Assembly: GCA_002717185.1 (NCBI GenBank)
Contig: PBDC01000041.1
Location: forward strand, 15,818 to 41,500
Length of the DNA: 25,683 nt
Direction: 5' to 3'
Source: Rhodospirillaceae bacterium
GTDB taxonomy: Bacteria; Pseudomonadota; Alphaproteobacteria; UBA8366; GCA-2717185
This document shows positions 15,660-25,556 of the stretch, one piece after another. The notes under the pieces are model-generated. The model ran no database searches. It was given only the letters and a program-made list of their open reading frames with translations, and was not told where the DNA came from. Position 1 is the stretch's first letter. Each line of letters begins with the position of its first letter. The position numbers and the translations under genes were made by a program.

Positions 15660-15950
15660 ATGGCGCGACGGTGCGACATTACTGGTAAGGGCGTTCAAGC
15701 GGGCAACAATGTCAGCCATGCGCATAACAAAACGCGCAGGCGTTTTTTGCCGAACGTTCAGCTGACATCCCTGATGAGCGACACGCTTGGCGAAATGGTG
15801 CGGATGCGTGTTTCGACGAACGCGATCCGGACGATTGAGAAGAATGGCGGCCTTGACGCGTTTCTTCTTAGTACTTCGAACCGTAAACTCACAGACGAAG
15901 CGCTGCGCATTAAGCGGAGAATTGTGAAAGCGGCGGCTAAAGCGTCTTAA
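15660..15950 (+). CDS. rpmB: 50S ribosomal protein L28
   Basis: A 96-residue ribosomal protein bL28 of the large subunit. The N-terminus [20 protein letters not shown], the basic [12 protein letters not shown] segment and the C-terminal [14 protein letters not shown] are characteristic, and the length of about 96-100 is usual for alphaproteobacteria. The ATG at 15660 is preceded by AGAGGA; the upstream in-frame start at 15639 is not needed. It is convergent with cobT, an arrangement common in alphaproteobacteria. A terminator-like hairpin in its leader may regulate it. Confidence 0.97.
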   Translation: MARRCDITGKGVQAGNNVSHAHNKTRRRFLPNVQLTSLMSDTLGEMVRMRVSTNAIRTIEKNGGLDAFLLSTSNRKLTDEALRIKRRIVKAAAKAS

Positions 15951-16014
15951 GAGGGGCGAAGCCGCAAATAAATTCGTCATCGGATGGGCTAGATTTATGC
16001 GTACGGGTGGTAGC

Positions 16015-17907
16015 CTATCCTATGCGGCCCATTGAGCGGGCAGCCCGTCGTAGGCTTGTAGCTGGCCGGCGCATGTCTTCTTCGTCGAATAGATCGGCAA
16101 GATTTTCCATCATAGTCCCGCCTAATTGTTCCACATCAACGATTGTCACGGCCCGGCGGTAGTACCTTGTGACATCGTGGCCAATGCCGATCGCAAGCAA
16201 TTCGACTGGCGAGCGTGTCTCGATATAATCGATCACGTCACGCAGGTGGCGTTCGAGATAATTTCCGGGATTGACTGACAATGTCGAATCGTCAACCGGA
16301 GCCCCATCGGAGATTACCATCAGTATTCGGCGCTGTTCCGGTCTCCCGAGCAAGCGATCATGCGCCCACAGCAGCGCCTCTCCGTCTATGTTTTCCTTCA
16401 GCAGCCCTTCGCGCAGCATCAAGCCGAGATTCTTGCGGGCCCGGCGCCAAGGTGCATCGGCTGCCTTGTAGACGATATGCCGTAAATCGTTGAGCCGCCC
16501 TGGATTGGCAATCTTGCCCTCGGAAATCCACTTCTCGCGCGATTGGCCACCCTTCCATGCGCGGGTTGTGAAGCCGAGAACCTCGACCTTCACCGCACAG
16601 CGCTCCAACGTTCGGGCCAAGATATCGGCACTCATCGCCGCTATGGTGATAGGCCGGCCGCGCATCGATCCAGAATTATCGATCAGCAGGGTAACGACAG
16701 TGTCGCGGAACTCGGTTTCCTGTTCCTGTTTAAAAGACAGGGGGTGGAGCGGGCTGATTACGACGCGATCAAGCCGTGCTGTGTCGAGCAGCCCCTCTTC
16801 AAGGTTGAAATCCCAGGATCTCGTTTGTTTCGCTAATAGACGCCGCTGCAACCGGTTCGCTAGCCGTCCAATCAAGCCCTGTAACTGCGACAACTGCTGG
16901 TCTAGTAATTGGCGCAGACGTGACAGTTCTTCGGGATCGCAGAGGGTTTCCGCGGCAACGACTTCGTCGAATTGATTGGTATACGTCGAGTAGAAGGCCT
17001 CTTTTGGCACGTTGGACAGGTCATGCTCTGGCCGCCAGCGTTTGCCGGGGTCCCCTGGTTCTTCGCTACCTTCCGAAGGCATCATCTCGCCGTCGGCGTC
17101 ATCCGGCATCATGTCGCCGAGATCATCTTCGCCGCCGTCAGTTTCCGTTGCTTCACCGCCGGATTCGCCAGCTGCATCCGCGGACTCGCCGCCTTCTTCT
17201 TCTGATTCAGACTGCATAGAATCTTCATCGGCTTCATCGCCGGTGGATTCGTTGTCGTCGGCGTCTTGCTCCGTGCCAATCTCGATATCCAGATCGGTAA
17301 TCAATTGCCGAACGGCGCTACCATATTCCGTTTGGTCGGTGAGGCAACTACGCAGAACCTCAAGGTCTTTGCCGATCTTTTCCTTTAGCAAAGGCTCCCA
17401 AAGCTCACAAACGCGCTGCGCGGCAGGTGGCGGTGCTTCACCGGTGAACGCCTGGCGCGCCAAAAGGCGAACTACATCGGGCATGGTCGCTTCCGTGCGG
17501 TCATTCACCCGGTGCAGGCCCTCGCGGCGGAATTTATCTTCTAAGGCCGCGGCTATATTCTCGCTGGCACCTGCCATTCGCCGCGTACCCAGGGCTTCGA
17601 CCCGTGCCTGCTCTAGCATTTCGAAAAGAACGGGGGCCACGTCGCCGGTAGGCATGCGGCTGCTGTGCAGCCTGGCATCATGGTGTCGCATCTTAAGCGC
17701 GAGTGCATCGGCCTCACCACGAACCTGGGCCACCTCTTCACTAGGCAATTCCCGGTTGGGAAAGGGCAATCGTACCCTGTCCCCGCTGACACCCGGTGGC
17801 TCCGCGGAGAATGTTACATCCACTTCAGATTCATCAGCCATCGCGCGAAAGCAGGACGCGACCGCGCGTTTAAAGCTTTCAATGGGAGGTTCGCTGTCCG
17901 TGGCCAT
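16015..17907 (-). CDS. cobT: Aerobic cobaltochelatase subunit CobT
   Basis: The VWA-domain subunit of the CobNST complex, which inserts cobalt into hydrogenobyrinic acid a,c-diamide in the aerobic cobalamin pathway, acting as the AAA+ partner of CobS. The 630 residues fit the family. An N-terminal helical region is followed by a strongly acidic, low-complexity linker (about 215-290) and a C-terminal VWA domain with the MIDAS motif Asp410-x-Ser412-x-Ser414 in [13 protein letters not shown]. The start lies 10 nt after cobS, so the two are cotranscribed. This cobT is the chelatase subunit, not the phosphoribosyltransferase of the same name in enteric bacteria. Confidence 0.96.
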   Translation of the reverse strand: MATDSEPPIESFKRAVASCFRAMADESEVDVTFSAEPPGVSGDRVRLPFPNRELPSEEVAQVRGEADALALKMRHHDARLHSSRMPTGDVAPVLFEMLEQARVEALGTRRMAGASENIAAALEDKFRREGLHRVNDRTEATMPDVVRLLARQAFTGEAPPPAAQRVCELWEPLLKEKIGKDLEVLRSCLTDQTEYGSAVRQLITDLDIEIGTEQDADDNESTGDEADEDSMQSESEEEGGESADAAGESGGEATETDGGEDDLGDMMPDDADGEMMPSEGSEEPGDPGKRWRPEHDLSNVPKEAFYSTYTNQFDEVVAAETLCDPEELSRLRQLLDQQLSQLQGLIGRLANRLQRRLLAKQTRSWDFNLEEGLLDTARLDRVVISPLHPLSFKQEQETEFRDTVVTLLIDNSGSMRGRPITIAAMSADILARTLERCAVKVEVLGFTTRAWKGGQSREKWISEGKIANPGRLNDLRHIVYKAADAPWRRARKNLGLMLREGLLKENIDGEALLWAHDRLLGRPEQRRILMVISDGAPVDDSTLSVNPGNYLERHLRDVIDYIETRSPVELLAIGIGHDVTRYYRRAVTIVDVEQLGGTMMENLADLFDEEDMRRPATSLRRAARSMGRIG

Positions 17908-17917
17908 CGCCGTGCCT

Positions 17918-18916
17918 TCAGTTTACCGTGATCGAGGTGCTCGCCTCCGGCAACTCTTCGCCAAAGCAGCGTTGGTAATATTCGGCAACTATAGGACGTT
18001 CCATCTCATCGCACTTGTTGAGGAATGTCACGCGAAAGGCGAAGCCCCGATCCTTGAATATATCGGTATTCTCGGCCCAGGTAAGCACCGTCCGTGGAGA
18101 CATTACAGTCGAAATGTCTCCACCCATGAAGCCTGTCCGGGTCAATTCCGCTAGGGCGACCATAGTCTCGATGTTCTTGCGGCCTTCGTCATTGTCATAG
18201 CTCGGCAGTTTGCCAAGGACGATCTCCTCTTCGACTTCATGCGGCAGATAGTTGAGAGTCGTAACGATGTTCCAACGGTCCATCTGGCCCTGGTTGATTT
18301 GTTGGGTACCGTGATAAAGGCCCGTCGTATCGCCCAGGCCGACTGTATTCGCTGTGGAGAACATACGGAAGAACGGGTGAGGTCGGATGATTCGGCTCTG
18401 GTCTAGCAAAGTCAGCTTACCATCGACTTCTAGGATGCGCTGGATGACGAACATTACGTCCGGTCGCCCTGCGTCATATTCGTCAAAGCACAAACCGCAG
18501 GGGTTCTGCAACGCCCAGGGCAATATGCCTTCGCGGAATTCGGTAATCTGTTTTCCATCGCGTAGGACAATGGCATCCTTGCCAATCAGGTCAATACGGC
18601 TAATATGGCTGTCCAGATTGATGCGGACGCAGGGCCAGTTGAGCCGCGACGCCACTTGCTCGATGTGCGTTGATTTACCTGTGCCGTGATACCCCTGGAT
18701 CATGACGCGGCGGTTATGTGCAAAGCCAGCCAGGATGGCCATAGTTGTTTCATGATCGAAAACGTAAGAATCGTCACGTTCCGGAACGTAATTGGAATCG
18801 CTTGAGAAAGCCGGGACGACCATGTCGGTATCGAGCCCGAAGATCTGCCTTACCGAAACTTCAGTGTCAGGAGCGTCTAGTTTATGGGCTCGGCTCGGAA
18901 CATCAGTCGTTGTCAT
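17918..18916 (-). CDS. cobS: Aerobic cobaltochelatase subunit CobS
   Basis: The AAA+ ATPase of CobNST, which energises cobalt insertion in cobalamin synthesis. The 332 residues show the CobS N-terminal segment [20 protein letters not shown] (about 18-37), Walker [10 protein letters not shown] (75-83), Walker [10 protein letters not shown] and sensor-type segments MFSTANT and MSPRTVL. The downstream gene is cobT and the upstream gene a J-domain protein, a neighbourhood typical of alphaproteobacteria. The large subunit CobN is not in the window. With methylmalonyl-CoA mutase nearby, the product cobalamin has an evident local user. Confidence 0.97.
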   Translation of the reverse strand: MTTTDVPSRAHKLDAPDTEVSVRQIFGLDTDMVVPAFSSDSNYVPERDDSYVFDHETTMAILAGFAHNRRVMIQGYHGTGKSTHIEQVASRLNWPCVRINLDSHISRIDLIGKDAIVLRDGKQITEFREGILPWALQNPCGLCFDEYDAGRPDVMFVIQRILEVDGKLTLLDQSRIIRPHPFFRMFSTANTVGLGDTTGLYHGTQQINQGQMDRWNIVTTLNYLPHEVEEEIVLGKLPSYDNDEGRKNIETMVALAELTRTGFMGGDISTVMSPRTVLTWAENTDIFKDRGFAFRVTFLNKCDEMERPIVAEYYQRCFGEELPEASTSITVN

Positions 18917-18972
18917 CTACACAATCCAGTCTTTTTACAAACGCAAATTTTGGAATTTTGGCCGCGGTGCGC

Positions 18973-19551
18973 CTAGGCGACCAAGAATTTCTTAAGTGTG
19001 GCGTACGCCTGATTGATATCCTTCAGCTTTTCTTCGGCAGCACGATTACCACCATTAGCGTCAGGATGTAGTCTTTTGACCAGTTCCTTATAGCGCGACT
19101 TCAACTCGGTCAAGGTCACCGGGCTATCAAAATTCATGATTCGCAGGGCATGCCGGACTTCCGCGTTCTGTTTGGGCCGTTTGGCTCGTTTTTCCTGCTT
19201 TCGCCTCGTATTCATCGAGGCTGCTGCCTCGAAAACGCCGAGATCATCGTGGAAGTGTGCATTTCCCGAGAATTTGCCGTCTTGGCTGCCCAAAGGCCAG
19301 CTTGGACGTCGCCAGACGGTATCATTGCGAATTTCCGATTCGACCTGTGTATTTGTCATTCCGGCGCAGTAATTCCAACTCCGGTTGTATTCACGTATAT
19401 GGTCGAGGCAGAACCAATAATAGTCGTTTAACCGATTGCGCGCTTTTGGAGCTCTGTGGTTTGCCGACGCAGAACAGCCTGGGTGGTCGCAAAGAGCTGC
19501 TCCAGCACTGCTATCAATATTGCTCGTTTTTAGGCTGTTCGTATTCTGCAT
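18973..19551 (-). CDS. J-domain (DnaJ-like) protein adjacent to cobS
   Basis: A 192-residue protein with a C-terminal J domain (about 137-191) carrying the HPD motif (162-164) in KRLHPDANGG, so it should stimulate a DnaK-type chaperone. The N-terminal part is not from classical DnaJ: it has Cys21-x4-Cys26, Cys48-x2-His51 and aromatic residues in DYYWFCLDHIREYNRSWNY, possibly a zinc site. There is no G/F region and no central zinc finger. This type is a familiar neighbour of cobS in alphaproteobacteria, which suggests, without proof, a role in chelatase assembly. It is 56 nt upstream of cobS on the same strand. Confidence 0.9.
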   Translation of the reverse strand: MQNTNSLKTSNIDSSAGAALCDHPGCSASANHRAPKARNRLNDYYWFCLDHIREYNRSWNYCAGMTNTQVESEIRNDTVWRRPSWPLGSQDGKFSGNAHFHDDLGVFEAAASMNTRRKQEKRAKRPKQNAEVRHALRIMNFDSPVTLTELKSRYKELVKRLHPDANGGNRAAEEKLKDINQAYATLKKFLVA

Positions 19552-19624
19552 CTAAACAGTATGGGGGTGCGGCTGGGCCCTGACAAGCAATGGGCGCGGT
19601 GTAATTCGGGCTGATTCAACTGTG

Positions 19625-20917
19625 TCAAACGATCGCGACTTCGGCGTTTTCGGCCTGCGGAGGTTTCACACGGACTGAAGAGATCTGGTTGCGTTGCCGC
19701 CGTAATATTTCAAACCGAAATCCGTAGAAAGTGAAAACTTGACCAGGCTCAGGGATGCGTCGTGCTTCGTGCAGCACGAGGCCTGCAAGCGTAACCGCAT
19801 TGTCGTCGGGCAGGTTCCATTCCAGTTCGCGATTTAAATCACGCAAGGTGGCGGTTCCCGAGATGATGTAGGATCCGTCCGGCTGTCGTCGGACGCCAGG
19901 TACTGTGACATCGTGTTCGTCTTCGATGCTACCGACAATTTCCTCAAGGATATCTTCCAGGGTGACGATACCCATTACCGCGCCGTATTCATCGACGACA
20001 ATTGCGAAATGCTCTCGTCTGGTGCGAAAGGCCTGGAGTTGGTCCAACAAGGTTGTCGTCTCCGGGATGAACCACGGTTTTGCTGCCAACTGAAGGATAT
20101 CCAGCTCTTCGACGCGGTCTTCGTGGGCGTGCAAGTCGCGGAGCAACGCCTTTGCGTGCAGCACACCGACAATATTGTCGGGGTCGTCGCGGTAGAGTGG
20201 AATGCGAGTATAGGGACTAGCCAAGGCCTGTTCGACGATTTGCCCGGGTTGATCGGCGATGTCGACCAGGGTGACATTGCGGCGGTGAACCATGATTTCT
20301 TCAACTTCGACATCGTCGAGATCGAGGATGCTACGCAGCATCTGCTGTTCTTGTCGGATATCAGGACCGGGGCCTTCATGCAGGTCGATCGCACCGCGCA
20401 ACTCTTCCTCACGGTGTCCGATACCGAATTCTTCGCCCAACTCGATACCGAAAGGCTTTACAGTCGTCCGCACAATTAATTGAATCGTATGCGTAATCGG
20501 AGCCAGAACGATGACAACGGCGCGGATCAACGGTGCGACGACCAAAGAGGCTTTGTCGGCGTTGCCGATCGCATAGGTTTTAGGAAGGACTTCGGCAAAT
20601 ATGACGATTAATAGGGTCATCGCCATCGTGGCATAGGCCACACCCGCATCGCCGAACAAAAGCAAAAATACGTAAGTTGCAAGCGCCGAGGCGGTGATGT
20701 TTACGAGATTGTTGCCGAGTAGGATTGCGCCGATCAGTCGGTCCTTGCGCGCGTATAGGTTCAACACGATCTTTGCTCGGCTGCTGCCTCGCTTCGCGTG
20801 CTGGTGCAGCTGCGGCATTGATGCCGCGGTGAGAGCTGTTTCAGATCCCGAAAAGAAAGCGGAGATTACAAGCAAAACAACAATCGCCACGATCGCGATG
20901 ATCAGTTCGCCGGTCAT
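19625..20917 (-). CDS. CNNM/CorC-HlyC family membrane protein with CBS domains
   Basis: A 430-residue inner-membrane protein: DUF21/CNNM transmembrane domain (about 1-195; helices near 5-27, 60-85, 92-112 and 125-150), a CBS pair (about 205-335, including VDEYGAVMGIVTLEDILEEI) and a C-terminal CorC_HlyC domain (about 345-425). The CNNM signature SAFFSGSETALTAAS follows the first helix. The family is linked to magnesium or cobalt efflux and homeostasis; the hemolysin name is historical. Its start overlaps the aroB stop by 4 nt, placing it third in an aroK-aroB operon, a common alphaproteobacterial arrangement. Confidence 0.94.
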   Translation of the reverse strand: MTGELIIAIVAIVVLLVISAFFSGSETALTAASMPQLHQHAKRGSSRAKIVLNLYARKDRLIGAILLGNNLVNITASALATYVFLLLFGDAGVAYATMAMTLLIVIFAEVLPKTYAIGNADKASLVVAPLIRAVVIVLAPITHTIQLIVRTTVKPFGIELGEEFGIGHREEELRGAIDLHEGPGPDIRQEQQMLRSILDLDDVEVEEIMVHRRNVTLVDIADQPGQIVEQALASPYTRIPLYRDDPDNIVGVLHAKALLRDLHAHEDRVEELDILQLAAKPWFIPETTTLLDQLQAFRTRREHFAIVVDEYGAVMGIVTLEDILEEIVGSIEDEHDVTVPGVRRQPDGSYIISGTATLRDLNRELEWNLPDDNAVTLAGLVLHEARRIPEPGQVFTFYGFRFEILRRQRNQISSVRVKPPQAENAEVAIV

Positions 20918-22029
20918 GATCCGATCGAAGCCTCCAATGTTGCCATTAAATCCTCTCGCGCCACGTCTTGGCTGAGGAAAGCGCGGCCGATCCCTTCGAC
21001 GAGAACGAAGGTCATCCGACCGTCTTTGACTTTTTTGTCCCGTCCCATATGGTCAATCAGGCTTTCGGCCTGCCAGGGTACGCCTTGAATGTGATCAAGA
21101 TCGGTGTCCAACCCAATGGCGTCAAAATGACGGGATACCCGAGCTTTATCTTCTGCCGGGCACAGGCCCATGCGAACGGACAGGTCGAACGCCATCTTCA
21201 TACCAACGGCAACGGCTTCCCCATGGAGAAGCATATCAGTGTAGCCAATTTCCGCTTCAAGCGCATGCCCGAAGGTGTGCCCTAAATTTAGTAGCGCACG
21301 TTTTCCCGCCTCGCGCTCGTCCGTGGCGACGATGTCCGCCTTTGCCTGACAGCTTGTCACTACAGCGCGGATCCGGTCCATGCGATTGCCATCCCGCAGG
21401 GCGTCGCCATTTTTTTCTAGCCACCTGAAAAAGCCGGGATTGTTGATCAGCCCGTACTTTACTACCTCTGCATAGCCAGCCAGGAATTCCCGCTGCGACA
21501 GCGTATCAAGAGTTGTGACGTCAGCGAGCACCAGCCGGGGCTGATGGAACATACCGATCAAATTTTTTCCTTGCGGGGTATTTATCGCCGTTTTGCCGCC
21601 GACTGAACTGTCTACCTGCGCCAAGAGTGTCGTGGGTATCTGTACATAGTCGACGCCGCGAAGAGTGATCGATGCTGCGAATCCTGCCAAATCCCCGATA
21701 ACGCCTCCACCGAGCGCGATGATCGTGCTGGATCTCTCGATCTTTCGCGTCAGGAACTCCCCGATTAACTTCTGCAGGTAAACGAAATCCTTGGTCTGGT
21801 CGCCGGCGGGCAAAATGAGTGTTTCACACTGAATGCCCGCACTATCCAAGCAGTGTTCCAGAATTTCCAAGTGCAAGGGGGCGACATTCTCATCGGTGAC
21901 GATAAACACGCGATCCTGCTTCAAAACCGGTGAGATATGCTGGGCTACCTCTGCCAGTAGCCCTTCACCGACCAGAACGTCATAACTGCGTTCGCCAAGG
22001 TTTACGTGGACGGTTTCATAAGTGCTCAA
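20914..22029 (-). CDS. aroB: 3-dehydroquinate synthase
   Basis: Converts DAHP to 3-dehydroquinate, the second step of the shikimate pathway, using NAD and a divalent metal. The 371 residues show the NAD-binding segment ALGGGVIGDLAGFAAS, the signature DYVQIPTTLLAQVDSSVGGK and the metal-ligand region NLGHTFGHALEAE, with HGEAVAVGM after it. Length is normal. It overlaps aroK upstream and the CorC/HlyC gene downstream by 4 nt each, so all three are translationally coupled. Confidence 0.97.
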   Translation of the reverse strand: MSTYETVHVNLGERSYDVLVGEGLLAEVAQHISPVLKQDRVFIVTDENVAPLHLEILEHCLDSAGIQCETLILPAGDQTKDFVYLQKLIGEFLTRKIERSSTIIALGGGVIGDLAGFAASITLRGVDYVQIPTTLLAQVDSSVGGKTAINTPQGKNLIGMFHQPRLVLADVTTLDTLSQREFLAGYAEVVKYGLINNPGFFRWLEKNGDALRDGNRMDRIRAVVTSCQAKADIVATDEREAGKRALLNLGHTFGHALEAEIGYTDMLLHGEAVAVGMKMAFDLSVRMGLCPAEDKARVSRHFDAIGLDTDLDHIQGVPWQAESLIDHMGRDKKVKDGRMTFVLVEGIGRAFLSQDVAREDLMATLEASIGS

Positions 22030-22583
22030 TCCGAACGTCCTTTCTGTTCCAGGAACCGTTTGACGACGGCTAAAACGCTGTTCACTGTGTCGTCTGGCGG
22101 GCCGTCCACACTGTCGACTACAGTGTCAGCCTCGGCATAGATCGGGTATCGCTCATCTACCAGCCGTGAAAGTGTCTCGTAGGGTGCTTCTGTCTTCAAT
22201 AGAGGACGGTTGTCCCTCCGTTGCACCCGCTGCCACAGTACTTCCTTTTCAACGCGGAGCCATACGGACAGGCAGTTTTCGCGCGCTCGCGCTCGGGTTT
22301 CAGGGTCGATAAAGGCACCGCCTCCTGTCGCCAACACGTGAACTGGTTCAGTGAGCAGTCTTGCGATCACGCGTCGCTCGCCATCGCGAAACGCCGTCTC
22401 GCCATGACGATTAAAAATGTCTTCGATCGAACAGCCAGCTGCTTTGACGATCTCGTCGTCCGCATCGATGAAAGGTAAACCCAACCGCGCTGCGACCCGA
22501 CGACCGATTGCCGTTTTTCCAGCCCCCATCATGCCAACCATGATTAGCGTTTTCGGTAATATCAGTGTCCTTGTATTGGTCAT
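22026..22583 (-). CDS. aroK: Shikimate kinase
   Basis: Phosphorylates shikimate at the 3-hydroxyl, the fifth step of chorismate synthesis. The 185 residues carry Walker A GMMGAGKT (17-24), the shikimate-binding PFIDADDEI with Asp42, TAFRDGERRV, GGGAFID and the lid motif RRDNRPLL. It is the first gene of the aroK-aroB-corC-like operon, reading away from the divergent small membrane peptide gene. The 122-bp gap to that gene probably holds both promoters. Confidence 0.96.
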   Translation of the reverse strand: MTNTRTLILPKTLIMVGMMGAGKTAIGRRVAARLGLPFIDADDEIVKAAGCSIEDIFNRHGETAFRDGERRVIARLLTEPVHVLATGGGAFIDPETRARARENCLSVWLRVEKEVLWQRVQRRDNRPLLKTEAPYETLSRLVDERYPIYAEADTVVDSVDGPPDDTVNSVLAVVKRFLEQKGRSD

Positions 22584-22705
22584 TTATCCGCCGGTAGACC
22601 GGAACCTTCGTTGAATAGAAATTCAACCGAATATAAACTGCCGCAGAATTAAGATAGTCAAGCGATACGTTTCTCATATACGAGTGCGATCGACGACGGG
22701 GGCAT

Positions 22706-22846
22706 ATGAAAAAAATCATCTCGTTCTTGGTAATAATGCTCATTGTTGCTATCGGGGGCGGGTTGGCTTTTGTAGCTACATGGGAAATTCCGGTGCCATC
22801 GCAAAAAGTCGAAAAAGTATTGAATAATGAAAAATTCCCGCGTTAG
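22706..22846 (+). CDS. Small single-span membrane peptide (46 aa)
   Basis: ATG 22706, preceded by a G-rich stretch that could serve as a ribosome binding site, encodes a 46-residue peptide. After a positively charged Met-Lys-Lys comes one hydrophobic helix (about 4-24, ISFLVIMLIVAIGGGLAFVA), then a polar tail. The topology is a typical N-in anchor or short lipoprotein-less membrane peptide. Its last 20 bases overlap the start of the next gene in another frame, so the two are probably coupled. No family recognised. Confidence 0.55.
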   Translation: MKKIISFLVIMLIVAIGGGLAFVATWEIPVPSQKVEKVLNNEKFPR

Positions 22847-24635
22847 TCGGGCTACGGCCGCGTTGTCGAGCACAACGCTGGTATTAATGCTGACGCTCGG
22901 TACTATCACCATTGATGGCTATTGGAATGGCTTGTGGGCGCAAAGCAAAGCTCCGGCGCCGCGACGCCTGTTGCCGCGGAACCTTCCGTCGTCATCGGCG
23001 GAACCGCAAGAAAGCCCTAAGCCTTTTCCGGAGGTGCAGCCGGGCATCGAGGTTAATAGGCTGCAAGGACCTGATCCGCAGGATTTCGGTATGATTGACG
23101 CGCTGTCTGGCGGGTTAACGAGAAATATGTGGGATGGCACATCCGCGTCCATGGTGGCTCACCTGATCAGGCAATTGCCCGACGCAATCAAATCGCGAAC
23201 CCTACGCGAAGCGTTGCGGCGTTTGCTGCTGACCGCAGCGACACCTCCGATAGTCGATCAGCAATCGGTTAATTTAGGTGCGCTTCGCATCGGGCAACTG
23301 CAGGCGATGGGATTGTTGGGATCGGCGACGGCTTTGTTGGACGCGGCTCCGCACAAAGACACAGACATTGAACTACGCCGTCTGCATGCCAACACGCTGC
23401 TGATGCGAAACGACATCGTTGGTGCCTGCACGGAGACACGACGTCCAGGCACGAATTTGGCGGCGCCCTTTTGGCAGCATCTGCTGATATTTTGTCACGC
23501 AGCGGAAAACAATCTCGCTGAAGCATCGTTCGGCGCAAGTCTACTGGCCGAAGGAAACGAGCCGATCGATCCTGTGTTCATGCTATTGATCGATGGTTTT
23601 GTCAGCGGCGAAGTGCGGAAGGTCGATGCGATAGACCATCCAACTCCGCTTCTACTAGCGATGCTGCGCCATGCCAAGCTACCAATGCCGGCTGCGGCGT
23701 TGGATTTGGCGTCACCGCCGCTACTGATGATGATTGCGACAAGTCCGGAGACCGATCTGGATTTGCGGTTGGCAGCAGCGGAAAAGGCGGTTCTTTTTGG
23801 CGCAATGACTACGGACCGGTTGATTAGCATCTATTTGGATGCCCCTTTCTCTGGAGATGACCTGGACACTGCATTAAGCACGGCAAAGGCGGCGCGATCG
23901 CCGCGGGGACGAGCACTGTTGTATCAGGCGGCGACCGGACATAGCGTCCCGACAGCGCGGGCTGAGGTATTGCATAAGGCCTTGGTTTTTGCGGAGGAGG
24001 ACGGCTTCTACCCGCAGTCGATCCGGGTCTATCAGTCCATGCTGGAATCGATGGTGCCGTCGGTAGAGTTATCGTGGTTTGCTGCCGATGCCGCGCGCGC
24101 GTTGCTGGCGCTGGGCCGGTCGGAACTTGCGGAATCCTGGGTCAATGAGTTGCGCTATCAATCTGTGCGTGATCCGATGGCCAAGCAGGCCTTGGGTTCG
24201 TTGTGGGCGATGGCAAAACTTGCCGGAGCACCCAATGAGTCATTCCTCACAACTGCGTCCTTCGAGGATTGGCGGGCGGCTATTTCGGCGAACTCACCGA
24301 GTCCGGCGAATGCGCGTATGAAAGACGGCGTGGCGCTTTTAGAAATATTCGGCTATCCAATAGAAGCGGCACAATGGGAAGCTACGCTTACGGGATTAGA
24401 GGCTGTGAAAGTGTGGCTGCCAGATTACTCCTATCGTGCGGCAATGCGTCGCGCGGCAGCCGGGGGCCGTCTTGCAGAAACCGTGCTGCTGTCCGTGATT
24501 GTCATGGGCGGCGATGGGCTGGGTGAGCTGGATGCTAGCGTATTGGCAGACATTGTCGAGGCACTTCGCACGGTCGGCCTCACTGCGGAATCCCAGGCGC
24601 TTATTTTCGAGGCGGCTATTGGCAAGAGGATATAG
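22827..24635 (+). CDS. Secreted or membrane-anchored helical repeat-like protein, unknown function
   Basis: A 602-residue protein with an N-terminal signal or anchor (hydrophobic about 12-29, LSSTTLVLMLTLGTITID) and then a Pro-rich linker (about 40-75). The rest is Ala/Leu-rich and looks like a helical, TPR-like solenoid, with repeated motifs of the type AARALLALGRSELAESWVNE. No catalytic motif was seen. Genes of this kind sit between aroK and the xerD-like gene in related alphaproteobacteria, as I recall, with uninformative names. An envelope scaffold role is possible but unproven. Start ATG 22827 overlaps the upstream peptide gene. Confidence 0.8.
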   Translation: MKNSRVSRATAALSSTTLVLMLTLGTITIDGYWNGLWAQSKAPAPRRLLPRNLPSSSAEPQESPKPFPEVQPGIEVNRLQGPDPQDFGMIDALSGGLTRNMWDGTSASMVAHLIRQLPDAIKSRTLREALRRLLLTAATPPIVDQQSVNLGALRIGQLQAMGLLGSATALLDAAPHKDTDIELRRLHANTLLMRNDIVGACTETRRPGTNLAAPFWQHLLIFCHAAENNLAEASFGASLLAEGNEPIDPVFMLLIDGFVSGEVRKVDAIDHPTPLLLAMLRHAKLPMPAAALDLASPPLLMMIATSPETDLDLRLAAAEKAVLFGAMTTDRLISIYLDAPFSGDDLDTALSTAKAARSPRGRALLYQAATGHSVPTARAEVLHKALVFAEEDGFYPQSIRVYQSMLESMVPSVELSWFAADAARALLALGRSELAESWVNELRYQSVRDPMAKQALGSLWAMAKLAGAPNESFLTTASFEDWRAAISANSPSPANARMKDGVALLEIFGYPIEAAQWEATLTGLEAVKVWLPDYSYRAAMRRAAAGGRLAETVLLSVIVMGGDGLGELDASVLADIVEALRTVGLTAESQALIFEAAIGKRI

Positions 24636-24668
24636 CCTATTCCGCAACTCATCGAACTGTTCCTGGAA

Positions 24669-25556
24669 ATGATGGCGGCCGAGCGCGGGGCGTCAAAGAA
24701 TACCCTGGCTGCCTATGGCCGAGATCTTGTCGCTTATACAGACTTTCTGGCATCTCAGGGCTGGACAGCCGAATCGGCGACGAAGGAAAAAATTCGAAGC
24801 TATCTGGCGTCCCTAATGGACGCGCAATTGGCGCCGAGCACGGCGGCGCGACGCCTGTCGTCTATCCGCCAGTTTCACCGTTTCCTGTTTGTTGACGGAA
24901 TTCGTGCGGATGATCCAACTATAATTATCGAAAGTCCCAAACAAGGACGCGCTTTGCCAAAAATTTTGAGCGAAGCAGAAGTTAATGCACTTTTGAAGGA
25001 AACGTACCACCAGGAGGGGCCGGAAGCTTTGCGCATGCGGGCAATGCTGGAACTGCTCTACGCGACCGGCCTTCGCGTCTCGGAATTGGTGAGTTTGCCA
25101 CTGACAGCATGCGTCCGCGATCGCGACTTTCTGATCGTGCGCGGTAAGAATGCTAAGGAACGGCTTGTGCCATTGAGCGAACCCGCTTGCGAGGCTGTTG
25201 ACGCGTATCGAAAGGTGCGCCAGGCGCATATCCCCGGCGACGCCGAATCGCGCTGGTTGTTTCCTTCGCGTGGGGCGGCCGGTCACCTGACCCGTCAGCG
25301 TTTTGGCCAGATGCTGAAATCGCTTGCCGCCGTTGTTGGCATTGATCCGCGTAAGGTTAGCCCGCACGTGCTACGCCATGCTTTTGCCAGTCACCTACTC
25401 GCGAACGGGGCAGATTTGCGTAGCATCCAGAAGATGTTAGGCCATTCGGATATATCGACGACACAGATTTACACCCACGTCATTGATGCACGTCTGCAAT
25501 CGCTAGTTGCGCGAGCACATCCTTTGGCATTGGCGGCGCGGCGCGGACAACGGTGA
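24669..25556 (+). CDS. xerD: Tyrosine recombinase, XerD-type
   Basis: A site-specific recombinase that resolves chromosome dimers at dif with its XerC partner. The catalytic set is visible: Arg136 (ATGLRVSE), Lys160 (VRGKNAKER), His233 and Arg236 (HVLRH), His259 (LGHSDISTTQ) and nucleophile Tyr268. The N-terminal SAM-like DNA-binding domain covers about 1-85. From ATG 24669 there are 295 residues, but codons upstream still in frame (IPQLIELFLE) look homologous to the family N-terminus and no ATG precedes them, so a CTG or ATT start after 24636 is possible. The surrounding order with accA supports a housekeeping Xer rather than an integrase. Confidence 0.92.
   Translation: MMAAERGASKNTLAAYGRDLVAYTDFLASQGWTAESATKEKIRSYLASLMDAQLAPSTAARRLSSIRQFHRFLFVDGIRADDPTIIIESPKQGRALPKILSEAEVNALLKETYHQEGPEALRMRAMLELLYATGLRVSELVSLPLTACVRDRDFLIVRGKNAKERLVPLSEPACEAVDAYRKVRQAHIPGDAESRWLFPSRGAAGHLTRQRFGQMLKSLAAVVGIDPRKVSPHVLRHAFASHLLANGADLRSIQKMLGHSDISTTQIYTHVIDARLQSLVARAHPLALAARRGQR

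Noticed and set aside
17012..18154. 380-codon plus-strand ORF antisense to cobT and cobS
   Set aside because: Ser/Pro-rich translation is the mirror of the acidic CobT linker on the opposite strand; CobT and CobS are clearly the real genes.
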